A stretch of DNA of 46,975 bases from CAZPGL01 sp964586175 (GTDB lineage: Bacteria; Actinomycetota; Acidimicrobiia; Acidimicrobiales; MedAcidi-G1): positions 1 to 46,975 of the forward strand of contig CAZPGL010000016.1 of NCBI GenBank assembly GCA_964586175.1, read 5' to 3'. Position numbers and translations under genes: made by a program. The stretch's first letter is position 1, and every line of letters begins with the position of its first letter. The notes under the pieces are model-generated. The model was not told where the DNA came from. It did no database searches and saw nothing but the letters and a program-made list of their open reading frames with translations. Of this stretch, positions 24,666 through 32,409 are shown in pieces.

Positions 24666-25754
24666 ATGCAAGGACTGATCCTGGAAGGCACCACCGAGGA
24701 TTCGGTGCGCCTTTCGAACGACATCGAATTCGTCGATGCCCTCGGGCCCCGCCAGGTACGCGTCGAGGTGCGGGCCGCAGGGGTGTGCGGTAGCGACCTG
24801 AGTTGCGTCCACGGCAAGTACTACATGCCGACCCCGTTGGTCCCGGGACACGAGGCGGCCGGGGTCGTCGTCGAGACCGGGTCGGCTGTCACCTACTGCG
24901 AGGTCGGGGACCACGTCATCCTGTCCACGTTCGGCAACTGCGGTGCCTGCCGGGACTGTGAGGCCGGACGTCCTGGTGACTGCACGGCGTCGATGGCCGT
25001 ACTCCAGCAACCGTTCCGGGAGGGCGACCAGGCGCTCTACAACTTCGCCAACCTCGGCGCCTTCGTGCAGGAGACGGTGGTGGGGGAGAACCAGTGCGTG
25101 CCCGTCCCCAAGGAGATGCCGTTCACCGCTGCGGCCCTCGTCGGCTGTGGCGTGAGCACCGGCGTGTGTGCGGTGGCCAACCGGGCCCAGGTGCGGCTCG
25201 GCGACTCGGTAGCCGTGATCGGCGCCGGCGGGGTCGGGCTCAATGTCATCCAGGGCGCCCGGCTGTGTGGTGCGGCCCAGATCATCGTCATCGACCGTGA
25301 GCCGGCAAAGGAGGCCATGGCCGTCGAGTTCGGCGCCACGGACTTCGTCCTGGCCGACGGCGACGACTTCGACCCCGTTGCCGCCGTGCAGTCGCTGCGC
25401 CCCGGCGGCGTCGACCACGCCTTCGAGGTCGTGGGTCGATCCGAGATCCTGGCCCAGGCCATCAAGATGGCCCGACCCGGAGGCAACGTGTGCGCGGTCG
25501 GTGTTCCCGACCTGCTGGCCACCGTCACCTACGGATTCCAGGATTTGCACCGCAACAAGAACCTGATGGGGCAGCGGGCCGGGGGCTCCCGGCCCCGCAG
25601 CGACTTCCCGATGCTGGCCGACCTGTACCTCCGGGGTCGGCTGAAACTTGACGAGCTGGTGTCGAACACCGCGGGCCTCGACGGACTGCAGGCCGCCTTC
25701 GACTCGCTGAAGACCGGGGCCGAGGCCCGCACGGTGCTGTTGCCCAACGGCTGA
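24666..25754 (+). CDS. Zinc-dependent medium-chain alcohol dehydrogenase, class III-like
   Basis: A 362-aa MDR enzyme with catalytic zinc ligands Cys41 (GVCGSD) and His62/Glu63 (PGHEAAG), the structural zinc lobe Cys92, Cys95, Cys98 and Cys106, and a Rossmann motif GAGGVGLN. The layout and the GCGVSTGV segment resemble class III enzymes such as the mycothiol-dependent formaldehyde dehydrogenase of actinobacteria. Placement after a Rieske oxygenase that would release formaldehyde supports such a role (inference); a generic alcohol or threonine dehydrogenase is the alternative. CAGGAG supports the start at 24666. Confidence 0.85.
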   Translation: MQGLILEGTTEDSVRLSNDIEFVDALGPRQVRVEVRAAGVCGSDLSCVHGKYYMPTPLVPGHEAAGVVVETGSAVTYCEVGDHVILSTFGNCGACRDCEAGRPGDCTASMAVLQQPFREGDQALYNFANLGAFVQETVVGENQCVPVPKEMPFTAAALVGCGVSTGVCAVANRAQVRLGDSVAVIGAGGVGLNVIQGARLCGAAQIIVIDREPAKEAMAVEFGATDFVLADGDDFDPVAAVQSLRPGGVDHAFEVVGRSEILAQAIKMARPGGNVCAVGVPDLLATVTYGFQDLHRNKNLMGQRAGGSRPRSDFPMLADLYLRGRLKLDELVSNTAGLDGLQAAFDSLKTGAEARTVLLPNG

Positions 25755-25789
25755 CGTTCAACGTTCTCGAGCCGGCCATGGCCCGGGGG

Positions 25790-25795
25790 TAGCCT
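25790..25795 (+). promoter_or_regulatory. -10 box (TAGCCT) for the hydroxylase-family membrane gene
   Basis: TANNNT hexamer 35 nt before the ATG at 25831; the short leader ends in AGGGGGAACC. Identical hexamer to the one at 609. Confidence 0.35.
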
Positions 25796-25830
25796 CCGGC
25801 CGACCGGCCGTTGTCGCTTCAGGGGGAACC

Positions 25831-26808
25831 ATGGCCACACGCCGCGTGTCGTCGATGGACGGCTACCAGCCGCCTGATCCGATCGTCGTGCCGCCGCTGT
25901 ACTCGTGGCCGCCCCGACCAGTGGCCACCCTCCGTTGGCTGGCCACCGGGCTGCTGTTCCCGTGGGGGCTGGTGTTCCTCGGCTTGGCCCTGGCCGCCTG
26001 GCACTGGTGGCTGCCCGCCGAGACCACCATGGCCTCGTTCGGGCCCGGCTGGTTGGCCCTGGTCTGGCTGCGCAACGCCGCACTTTTGACGCTGGTTGCC
26101 GGTGGCCTGCATCTCTGGCTCTACATCCGGCGTTCTCAGGGCCAGGAGTACAAGTTCACCGGCCGGTGGATGGCCACCGACAGCCGCAAATTTCTGTGGA
26201 GGAACCAGGTCAAGGACAACATGTTCTGGAGCCTGGCGAGCGGGGTGACGGTGTGGAGCGGCTACGAGGCGCTCACCCTCTGGCTGTACGCCACCGGACG
26301 CATCCCCCGGGTGTCCTGGGAGGACGCCCCGGTGTACCTGGCGGCGATGGTCATGGCCGTCTTCTTCTGGGGGACGATCCACTTCTACCTGAACCACCGG
26401 CTGCTACACGTGCCGGTCTTGTACCGGACAGCCCACGAACTGCACCACCGCAATGCCAACACCGGCCCGTGGACCGGCATCTCGATGCACCCGGTCGAGC
26501 ACCTGATCTACTTCTCGGTGTTCGTGCTGTGGTGGGTGGTGCCGGTGCATCCGGTGATCCCGATCATGAACGGCGTCTACTTCGGGGTCAGCCCGGCGAT
26601 CAGCCACTCCGGCTTCGACCGGATCCTTCTGGGCGGCCGCTTCCGGATCGCCGCCGGCGACCAGTTCCACCACCTGCACCACCGGTTCTTCGAGGTCAAC
26701 TACGGCAACACGCCCACGCCACTCGACAAGCTGTTCGGGACCTGGCACGACGGTACCCCGGAGGCCCACGAGGCTCTGAAGGGCCGCCGCCCTGTCGATC
26801 AGCACTGA
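25831..26808 (+). CDS. Fatty acid hydroxylase/sterol desaturase superfamily integral membrane protein
   Basis: A 325-aa membrane protein with the superfamily's histidine boxes that bind a di-iron centre: His184/189/193 (HFYLNHRLLH), His202/205/206 (HELHH) and His280/281/283/284 (HHLHH). About five or six hydrophobic helices lie at 35-60, 72-98, 130-152, 165-182 and 222-255. Family members hydroxylate or desaturate lipids using O2 and a membrane electron donor. AGGGGGAACC precedes the ATG. The substrate (fatty acid, carotenoid or sterol-like) cannot be told; it may be unrelated to the amine genes. Confidence 0.87.
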   Translation: MATRRVSSMDGYQPPDPIVVPPLYSWPPRPVATLRWLATGLLFPWGLVFLGLALAAWHWWLPAETTMASFGPGWLALVWLRNAALLTLVAGGLHLWLYIRRSQGQEYKFTGRWMATDSRKFLWRNQVKDNMFWSLASGVTVWSGYEALTLWLYATGRIPRVSWEDAPVYLAAMVMAVFFWGTIHFYLNHRLLHVPVLYRTAHELHHRNANTGPWTGISMHPVEHLIYFSVFVLWWVVPVHPVIPIMNGVYFGVSPAISHSGFDRILLGGRFRIAAGDQFHHLHHRFFEVNYGNTPTPLDKLFGTWHDGTPEAHEALKGRRPVDQH

Positions 26809-26851
26809 TCAGCTCCGCCCGGCGGGCTACGGCCGCTGGATGACCCACGGC

Positions 26852-26857
26852 TAACGT
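26852..26857 (+). promoter_or_regulatory. -10 box (TAACGT) for the arylsulfatase
   Basis: TANNNT hexamer 27 nt upstream of the ATG at 26879; the intervening leader has GGAGGAGG, a strong ribosome binding site. Confidence 0.4.
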
Positions 26858-26878
26858 CGCCCCCCGGAGGAGGCGACC

Positions 26879-29158
26879 ATGGGCGAACAGCTTGACGGCG
26901 CGGTCATCAAGCGGGCCACCAGCGAGTCCAACCCGTGGTGGCCCGAACCGGTGCTGCCGCCGGCGGGCAGCCCCAACGTGATCGTGGTGTTGCTCGACGA
27001 CACCGGTTTCGCCCACCTGAGCTGCTTCGGCGGCTTGGTCGACACCCCCAACTTCGACCGCCTGGCCGCCCGGGGCCTGCGGTTCACGAACTTCCACACC
27101 ACGGCCATCTGCTCGCCGACACGGGCGTGTCTGCTGACCGGCCGCAACCATCACTCGGTGGGCATGCGGGCCCTGTCGAACTTCGACACCGGTTTCCCCA
27201 ACATGCGGGGCCGCATCGCGGCCAGCGCCGGCACCCTCGCCGAGATGCTCGGCCCTGCCGGTTACGCCACGTTCTGTGTCGGCAAATGGCACCTGGCGCC
27301 CATGCGGGAGGCGTCTGCTGCCGGACCGTTCGGCGACTGGCCCCTCCAGCGGGGCTTCGACCGCTACTACGGATTCATGCAGGGTGAGACCGACCAATTC
27401 CATCCCGAGCTCTACGAGGACAACCGGCTGATCGACCCACCGGCCACCCCGGAGGACGGTTACCACGTCTCCGAGGACCTCGTGGACCAGGCCGTCGGCA
27501 TGATCCGCACCACCACCTCCCTCGTGCCGGAACGTCCGTTCTTCTGCTATCTGGCCTTCGGGGCCACTCACGCCCCCCACCAGGCCCCCGATGACTACCT
27601 GGCGAAGTGGCGGGGTCGCTTCGACGAAGGGTGGGACGCCTGCCGCAAACAGGTGTACGAACGCCAACTGGCCATGGGGGTCGTACCGCCGGGCACCGAT
27701 CTCGCACCCCGCAACCCCGGGGTGGAGGCATGGGACGACCTCAGCGGCGACGAGCAGCGCCTGGCCTGCCGGTTCCAGGAGGCGTTCGCCGCCATGCTGG
27801 ACCACACCGACGCCCAGATCGGGCGACTGCTCGACGCCCTCGACGACTTGGGTGTCGCCGACAACACGGTCATCATGGCCCTCAGCGACAACGGGGCCTC
27901 CCAGGAAGGCCACGCCCTCGGGGTGACCGACACGTTCCGGCACTTCAACGGCATCCCACAGCCCCTCGACGAGGCCCTGGCCCGGATCGACGACATCGGC
28001 ACCCGGATCTCCAACACCAACTACCCGTGGGGCTGGGCCCAGGTCGGCAACACGCCCGGCAAGCGCTACAAGCAAAACACCCACGGTGGTGGGGTACGTG
28101 ACCCGTTGATCATCTCGTGGCCCGATGGCCTGGAGCCGGCGGTCCACGGCCAGGTCCGCACCCAGTTCCACCACGTCATCGACCTGACGCCCAGCATCCT
28201 CGAGATGACCGGTGTGAGCGCGCCGAGCCACGTCAAGGGCATCGATCAGCAGCCCATCGAGGGCACCAGCCTGGTGTACACCCTGGCCCCTGAGGCGGCC
28301 GATGCCGTGGCGGTGCCGACGCGCAAGACCCGCCAGTACTTCGAAATGCAGGGCCACCGTGGCATCTGGGAGGACGGGTGGAAGGCCGTCACCTTCCATG
28401 AGCACAACGCCGACCTGGACGACGACCGGTGGGAGCTGTACCACCTCGACGAGGATTTCTCCGAGTGCCACGATCTGGTCAACGAGGAGCCTGACCGTCT
28501 GGCCCACCTCATCGGCGTGTTCTGGGAGGAGGCCGAGCGGTACGGGGTGTTGCCCATCATGGACAAGCCGGGCAACCTGTTCGCCGGGCACCCGACGGCC
28601 GGCACCCCGCCGGGTCGGGAACGCTACGTGTATCGGCCGCCGCTGCCCCGGATTCCACCCGATGCCGGTCCACCCCTGGGTTCGCGCAACTGGCAGGCGG
28701 CGTTCCACCTGGACCGGCCAGCCGACGGCGGCCATGGCGTGCTGCTGGCCATGGGCACCGTCAACAACGGTCTCGTCGCCTACATTGACGACGCAGGGCA
28801 CCTCGTGTACGACCACAACGCCTTCAGCGACCACTCGATCGTGCGTTCGCGGCTGCCGGTGCCGCACGGCCCGTCGGTCGTCGAAGTACACCAGGAGCGG
28901 GTCCGGCGGGGCCCCGGTCGGGCCCGGCTGATCATCGACGGCGTGCTGGTGGGGGAGATGGCGATACCGCTCATCCCGACCATGGTCTCACCGGTGGGCA
29001 TCGACATCGGCCGCAACCCCACAGGCGTCAGCGCCGCATACCCGGCCCCATTCGCCTTCACCGGATCCATCGACCGGGTCGAGATCGACACCGCCCGGGC
29101 CTTCAGCGCCGACGAGGAGATCGCCCTTGAGATCCTGGCTGCCGAACGGATGCAGTGA
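26879..29158 (+). CDS. Arylsulfatase, type I (formylglycine-dependent)
   Basis: A 759-aa sulfatase. The maturation motif is CSPTR at residues 78-82, whose Cys78 would be converted to formylglycine, and LLDDTG (Asp40/41) and GKWHL supply metal and active-site residues; SDNGAS near 340 is the distal metal site. The N-terminus lacks a signal peptide, so a cytoplasmic enzyme is likely, which is unusual for polysaccharide sulfatases. The last 180 or so residues form a beta-rich domain (IDIGRNPTGVS, FTGSIDRVEIDT) seen in large arylsulfatases. No formylglycine-generating enzyme is in the window. Confidence 0.9.
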   Translation: MGEQLDGAVIKRATSESNPWWPEPVLPPAGSPNVIVVLLDDTGFAHLSCFGGLVDTPNFDRLAARGLRFTNFHTTAICSPTRACLLTGRNHHSVGMRALSNFDTGFPNMRGRIAASAGTLAEMLGPAGYATFCVGKWHLAPMREASAAGPFGDWPLQRGFDRYYGFMQGETDQFHPELYEDNRLIDPPATPEDGYHVSEDLVDQAVGMIRTTTSLVPERPFFCYLAFGATHAPHQAPDDYLAKWRGRFDEGWDACRKQVYERQLAMGVVPPGTDLAPRNPGVEAWDDLSGDEQRLACRFQEAFAAMLDHTDAQIGRLLDALDDLGVADNTVIMALSDNGASQEGHALGVTDTFRHFNGIPQPLDEALARIDDIGTRISNTNYPWGWAQVGNTPGKRYKQNTHGGGVRDPLIISWPDGLEPAVHGQVRTQFHHVIDLTPSILEMTGVSAPSHVKGIDQQPIEGTSLVYTLAPEAADAVAVPTRKTRQYFEMQGHRGIWEDGWKAVTFHEHNADLDDDRWELYHLDEDFSECHDLVNEEPDRLAHLIGVFWEEAERYGVLPIMDKPGNLFAGHPTAGTPPGRERYVYRPPLPRIPPDAGPPLGSRNWQAAFHLDRPADGGHGVLLAMGTVNNGLVAYIDDAGHLVYDHNAFSDHSIVRSRLPVPHGPSVVEVHQERVRRGPGRARLIIDGVLVGEMAIPLIPTMVSPVGIDIGRNPTGVSAAYPAPFAFTGSIDRVEIDTARAFSADEEIALEILAAERMQ

Positions 29159-29165
29159 CCCGGCG

Positions 29166-29942
29166 ATGTCCTGGCAGTTCGACGACGAGACGGTGGTCCA
29201 TCCGACGGGGGAGGGTCGATGGACCACGACCGTCAGCGACCGGTGGAACATCGGCGACAAGCCCAACGGTGGCTATCTGCTGACTCCGGTCTTACGCGCA
29301 CTGGTCGGACTCGGCCCACATGCCGATCCCGTCTCGGTCACCACCCACTTCCTGCGACCCGGGAGTGCCCCAGCGGACGGGCAGATCCGTGGTGGGATCC
29401 TGCGCGCCGGGCGCTCGGTGACGACATCCCGAGGGGCGTTGGTTCAGGGCGGCACCACGCGCATCGAGATGACGGCTGCCTTCGGCGACCTCGGCGACGG
29501 GGACGGGGAACCACGCCTGTCGGTGGCCCCGCCCGCCGCTGTGGATCCCGACCGCTGCGTGGCGCGATCCGGCGAGGACCAGGGGGTGCAGCTCTCGATC
29601 AGCGACCGGGTCGACGTTCGGCTCGACCCGGCGACCGAAGGTCCCGAGGTGGTCGGCTGGATCCGGTTCAGCGACGGGCGCCCTGCCGACAGCCTGGCCG
29701 CCGTGCTGTTCTCGGACGCCTTCCCGCCTTCGGTGTTCAACCTTTACGGTCGCATCGGATGGGTGCCCACCATCGAACTGACGGTCCATGTGCGGCGACG
29801 ACCGGCGCCGGGATGGATGCTGGGCCGGTTCGTCACCGACGACCTGCACGATGGCCGGATGATCGAACACGGCTGGCTGTGGGACACCGACGGTGCGCTG
29901 GTCGCCCAGAGCCGTCAGCTGGCCATGCTGCTGCCTGCGTGA
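29166..29942 (+). CDS. TesB-like double-hotdog acyl-CoA thioesterase
   Basis: A 258-aa protein with two hotdog repeats: DRWNIGDKPNGGYLL (about 25-39) and FLRPG in the first, DAFPPSVFNLYG and WVPTIELTVHVRRRP in the second, ending RMIEHGWLWDTDGALVAQSRQLA. This is the 4HBT_3/TesB-like layout of acyl-CoA thioesterases. The start at 29166 lies 8 nt after the sulfatase stop; a longer in-frame start at 29127 overlaps that gene and is less likely. It converges with the crotonase gene, the stops being 12 nt apart. Confidence 0.82.
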   Translation: MSWQFDDETVVHPTGEGRWTTTVSDRWNIGDKPNGGYLLTPVLRALVGLGPHADPVSVTTHFLRPGSAPADGQIRGGILRAGRSVTTSRGALVQGGTTRIEMTAAFGDLGDGDGEPRLSVAPPAAVDPDRCVARSGEDQGVQLSISDRVDVRLDPATEGPEVVGWIRFSDGRPADSLAAVLFSDAFPPSVFNLYGRIGWVPTIELTVHVRRRPAPGWMLGRFVTDDLHDGRMIEHGWLWDTDGALVAQSRQLAMLLPA

Positions 29943-29954
29943 GGCGGGCCGACG

Positions 29955-30728
29955 TCAGTCCCCCGTCCACTCGGGGCGGCGCTTCTCGGCGAATGCCCGC
30001 GGGCCCTCCTTGGCGTCGTTGGACGTGAACACCTGCGCCTGGAGGCGGGTGTTCATCTCCCACAGGTCATCCTCGGACACGCCCCGGGATGCAGCCTGTA
30101 CCAGTTGCTTGGAAGCCGCCACGCCCAGGGGGGCGTTGGCGGCGATCCGGGCGGCCAAGGCGATGGCTTCGTCCACCGCTCCGCCGGGCCCGGTGACCCG
30201 GGCGACCATGCCGTGGGCGGCGGCTTCCTCAGCGGTGATGGGTTCGGCGGTGACCGCCATCTCCATCGCCTTGGAGTAGCCGACCCGGGCCGGCAGGCGG
30301 AGCACACCGCCCGCCGCAGCGAACAGGCCCACGCCGACCTCGGGTATGCCGAGCTTGGCCCCCTCGGCGGCCACCAGGAGGTCGCAGGTCAAGGCCAGCT
30401 CGAGGCCCCCGGCCAGGGCGAAGCCCTCGACGGCACCGATCAGCGGCTTTGCCGACCCGTTCTTTATGAACGTCATCATGGGTCCGATGTCCTCGCCTCG
30501 GGCGAAGGCCTTGAGGTCCATGCCGGCGCAGAAGCCGCGGCCAGCGCCGGTCAGGACCCCGGCGGTGAGGCCGGGATCCCCGTCGAGGATCTGGACGGCC
30601 TCCCACAGTCCCGTGGACAGTGCGCCGTTGATGGCGTTCATGGCGTCGGGCCGGTTCAGCGTGATGACCAGCACGCGGTCGCGGCGCTCCGTCAGAACCG
30701 CCGCCTGTTCGGAGGGGCCGGCGCTCAC
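29955..30728 (-). CDS. Enoyl-CoA hydratase/isomerase (crotonase) family protein
   Basis: A 257-aa crotonase with the oxyanion-hole segments FCAGMDL (about 66-72) and EGFALAGGLELAL (about 101-113), and GIPEVGVGL further on. The family hydrates enoyl-CoA or performs isomerase, thioesterase-like or decarboxylase chemistry. It starts at a GTG overlapping the stop of the upstream SDR gene (GTGA), so the two are coupled and probably act on the same acyl-CoA ester, as in branched-chain or beta-oxidation steps. Confidence 0.85.
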   Translation of the reverse strand: MSAGPSEQAAVLTERRDRVLVITLNRPDAMNAINGALSTGLWEAVQILDGDPGLTAGVLTGAGRGFCAGMDLKAFARGEDIGPMMTFIKNGSAKPLIGAVEGFALAGGLELALTCDLLVAAEGAKLGIPEVGVGLFAAAGGVLRLPARVGYSKAMEMAVTAEPITAEEAAAHGMVARVTGPGGAVDEAIALAARIAANAPLGVAASKQLVQAASRGVSEDDLWEMNTRLQAQVFTSNDAKEGPRAFAEKRRPEWTGD

Positions 30729-31504
30729 TTGGGGGGCATCCTGATGCCGCCGTCGACCCGGACCGTCTCGCCGTTCATGTACGGGTTGGTGATCAGGTCC
30801 ATCACCATGAACGCCAGTTCCTCGCCGGAACCCAGGCGCTTGGGGAACAGCACCGACTGGCCGAGATGGGCCTTGAACTGGTCGCTGGCCTCGCCTTCCC
30901 CATAGATGGGGGTGTCGATGAGGCCAGGTGCGATGGTGTTGACGCGGATGCCGACCGCTGACAGATCCCGGGCGATGGGCAGGGTCATACCGACCACCCC
31001 GCCCTTGGACGCCGAGTAGGAGCACTGGCCGATCTGGCCGTCAAAGGCGGCCACCGACGCCATGTTGACGATGGCCCCCCGGCTGCCGTCCTCGTCGACC
31101 GGGTCGGTCACGGCCATGGCGGCCGCCCCCCGGCTCAGCATGTTGAAGGTCCCGATCAGGTTCACGTTGATGACGAACCGGAATTTCTCCAGGTCCAGCG
31201 GGTCGTTGCTCCGGTCGATGGTGCGCCCGGCGTACCCCAGTCCGGCCGAATTGACCACGGCCCGCAGGGGCCCCATCTCCGATGCCGCGGCCACCGCGGT
31301 GTCGGCATCCTCGACGCTGGTCACGTCGCAGCGGACGAACAGGCCGCCCAACTCGGAGGCGACGGCCGTTCCCCGGTCCTCGTTGAGGTCGGCGATGACG
31401 ACCCGAGACCCGGCAGCGGCCAACTGGCGGGCGCTGGCCTCGCCGATGCCCGAGGCGCCGCCGGTGATGATGGAGGAGCTGCCCTCCAGGTCCATGCGCG
31501 GCAT
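30725..31504 (-). CDS. Short-chain dehydrogenase, 3-hydroxyacyl-CoA dehydrogenase type 2-like
   Basis: A 259-aa SDR with the cofactor motif TGGASGIG (14-21), the NSAG structural motif (85-88), and catalytic Ser150, Tyr163 and Lys167. The sequence context (ARGMAAN-like NMLSRGAAAM, insert DPVDEDGSRGAIVNMAS, IAPGLIDTPI) resembles human HSD17B10-type 3-hydroxyacyl-CoA dehydrogenases. Coupled to the crotonase gene, it would supply the next beta-oxidation step. An ATG three codons in is an alternative start. Confidence 0.87.
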   Translation of the reverse strand: MPRMDLEGSSSIITGGASGIGEASARQLAAAGSRVVIADLNEDRGTAVASELGGLFVRCDVTSVEDADTAVAAASEMGPLRAVVNSAGLGYAGRTIDRSNDPLDLEKFRFVINVNLIGTFNMLSRGAAAMAVTDPVDEDGSRGAIVNMASVAAFDGQIGQCSYSASKGGVVGMTLPIARDLSAVGIRVNTIAPGLIDTPIYGEGEASDQFKAHLGQSVLFPKRLGSGEELAFMVMDLITNPYMNGETVRVDGGIRMPPK

Positions 31505-31541
31505 TGGCGTCCGTTTCTGTCGATGGCTGCGAGGCCGCCGA

Positions 31542-31547
31542 CGATAC
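31542..31547 (-). promoter_or_regulatory. Candidate -10 box (TATCGT) for the SDR-crotonase pair
   Basis: On the minus strand a TANNNT hexamer lies 37 nt before the ATG at 31504, predicting a leader of about 31 nt. Confidence 0.25.
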
Positions 31548-31580
31548 CGGGGCCGGTCGGATACGGCCCAGCCAGGAACC

Positions 31581-32306
31581 TCAGTCCAGGAAGTCGGCGA
31601 TGGCCGCGGCGGCCGGAACCGGATCCTCCATCATCCACCAGTGCCCCTGTCCGTCGAGGTCGACGGTGCGGGCGCCCAGGTCGGCGGCCACCTCGCGTGC
31701 CATGGCCGGTGTGCCCGCGTAGTGATCTTCGGTGGGTATGAGCACCAGGCCCGGCGGGACGTCGGCGTCGGCAAGGCGTGCACCCAGCTCACGAAGCGCG
31801 GGTTGTACCGCCGACCGGTAGAGGGAAGGGATGCAGTCGGCCATGGGGCCGTGGAGGGCCTCGGCCACCTCACGGGCCGCCGTCGGGGTCATACCCAGTG
31901 CCTCCCAGCCCAGTGCACCACCGGCGGCCATGGCGGCGACGAGGTCCTCGCCGGCTCCCGGTGTCTGCCACACCTGCGCCGCCTCGTGCCATTCGTAGTC
32001 ACAGTGGAGCAGACCGGCGCAGTCGGACACCCACGAGCGGATCATGTCGGGGCGCTCGTCGATGACCCCGAAGAGATGCCCGGCACCCCAGTCATGGGCC
32101 AGCACGTCGACCGGGCCGTCCAGCACCTCGAGCTCATTGATGAGCCACTGGCGGTACGCCACCGCCGTGGGCTCGAACCCAGGCGGAACCGGGCTGCCGA
32201 AACCGGGCGGGGAGAGGGGTACGGCGTCGTCCCGCCTCAGAGCACCGAGGAGCGGCCCCCAGATCGCCGGGGTCTCAGGGTTTCCGTGGATGAGGGCGAG
32301 CGGCAT
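31581..32306 (-). CDS. Alpha/beta hydrolase with Asp nucleophile (epoxide hydrolase/haloalkane dehalogenase-like)
   Basis: A 241-aa alpha/beta hydrolase. The oxyanion-hole motif HGNP is at residues 7-10, the nucleophile elbow HDWGAG puts Asp72 where esterases have Ser, and GQGHWWMMEDP carries the catalytic His. Asp nucleophiles are the mark of epoxide hydrolases and haloalkane dehalogenases. I use the ATG at 32306 rather than the upstream TTG because a TANNNT -10 box lies 7 nt before it. Confidence 0.8.
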   Translation of the reverse strand: MPLALIHGNPETPAIWGPLLGALRRDDAVPLSPPGFGSPVPPGFEPTAVAYRQWLINELEVLDGPVDVLAHDWGAGHLFGVIDERPDMIRSWVSDCAGLLHCDYEWHEAAQVWQTPGAGEDLVAAMAAGGALGWEALGMTPTAAREVAEALHGPMADCIPSLYRSAVQPALRELGARLADADVPPGLVLIPTEDHYAGTPAMAREVAADLGARTVDLDGQGHWWMMEDPVPAAAAIADFLD

Positions 32307-32313
32307 GCCGGCC

Positions 32314-32319
32314 AATCTA
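32314..32319 (-). promoter_or_regulatory. -10 box (TAGATT) 7 nt before the alpha/beta hydrolase ATG
   Basis: On the minus strand TAGATT ends 7 nt upstream of the ATG at 32306, again compatible with a leaderless transcript. Confidence 0.4.
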
Positions 32320-32352
32320 GCCGGGGCGGGGGCAGCCAGCCGGGGGACGCGA

Positions 32353-32382
32353 AGAGGGCGGGGCCTGTCGGCCCCGCCCTCT
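32353..32382 (-). terminator. Strong GC hairpin after the betaine transporter operon
   Basis: A perfect 13-bp stem (32353-32365 with 32370-32382) with a TGTC loop begins 28 nt after the permease stop on the minus strand. It lacks a T-run, as is common for actinobacterial terminators. Confidence 0.6.
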
Positions 32383-32409
32383 CAGCGAAGGTTCAGACGG
32401 CCGATTGAG

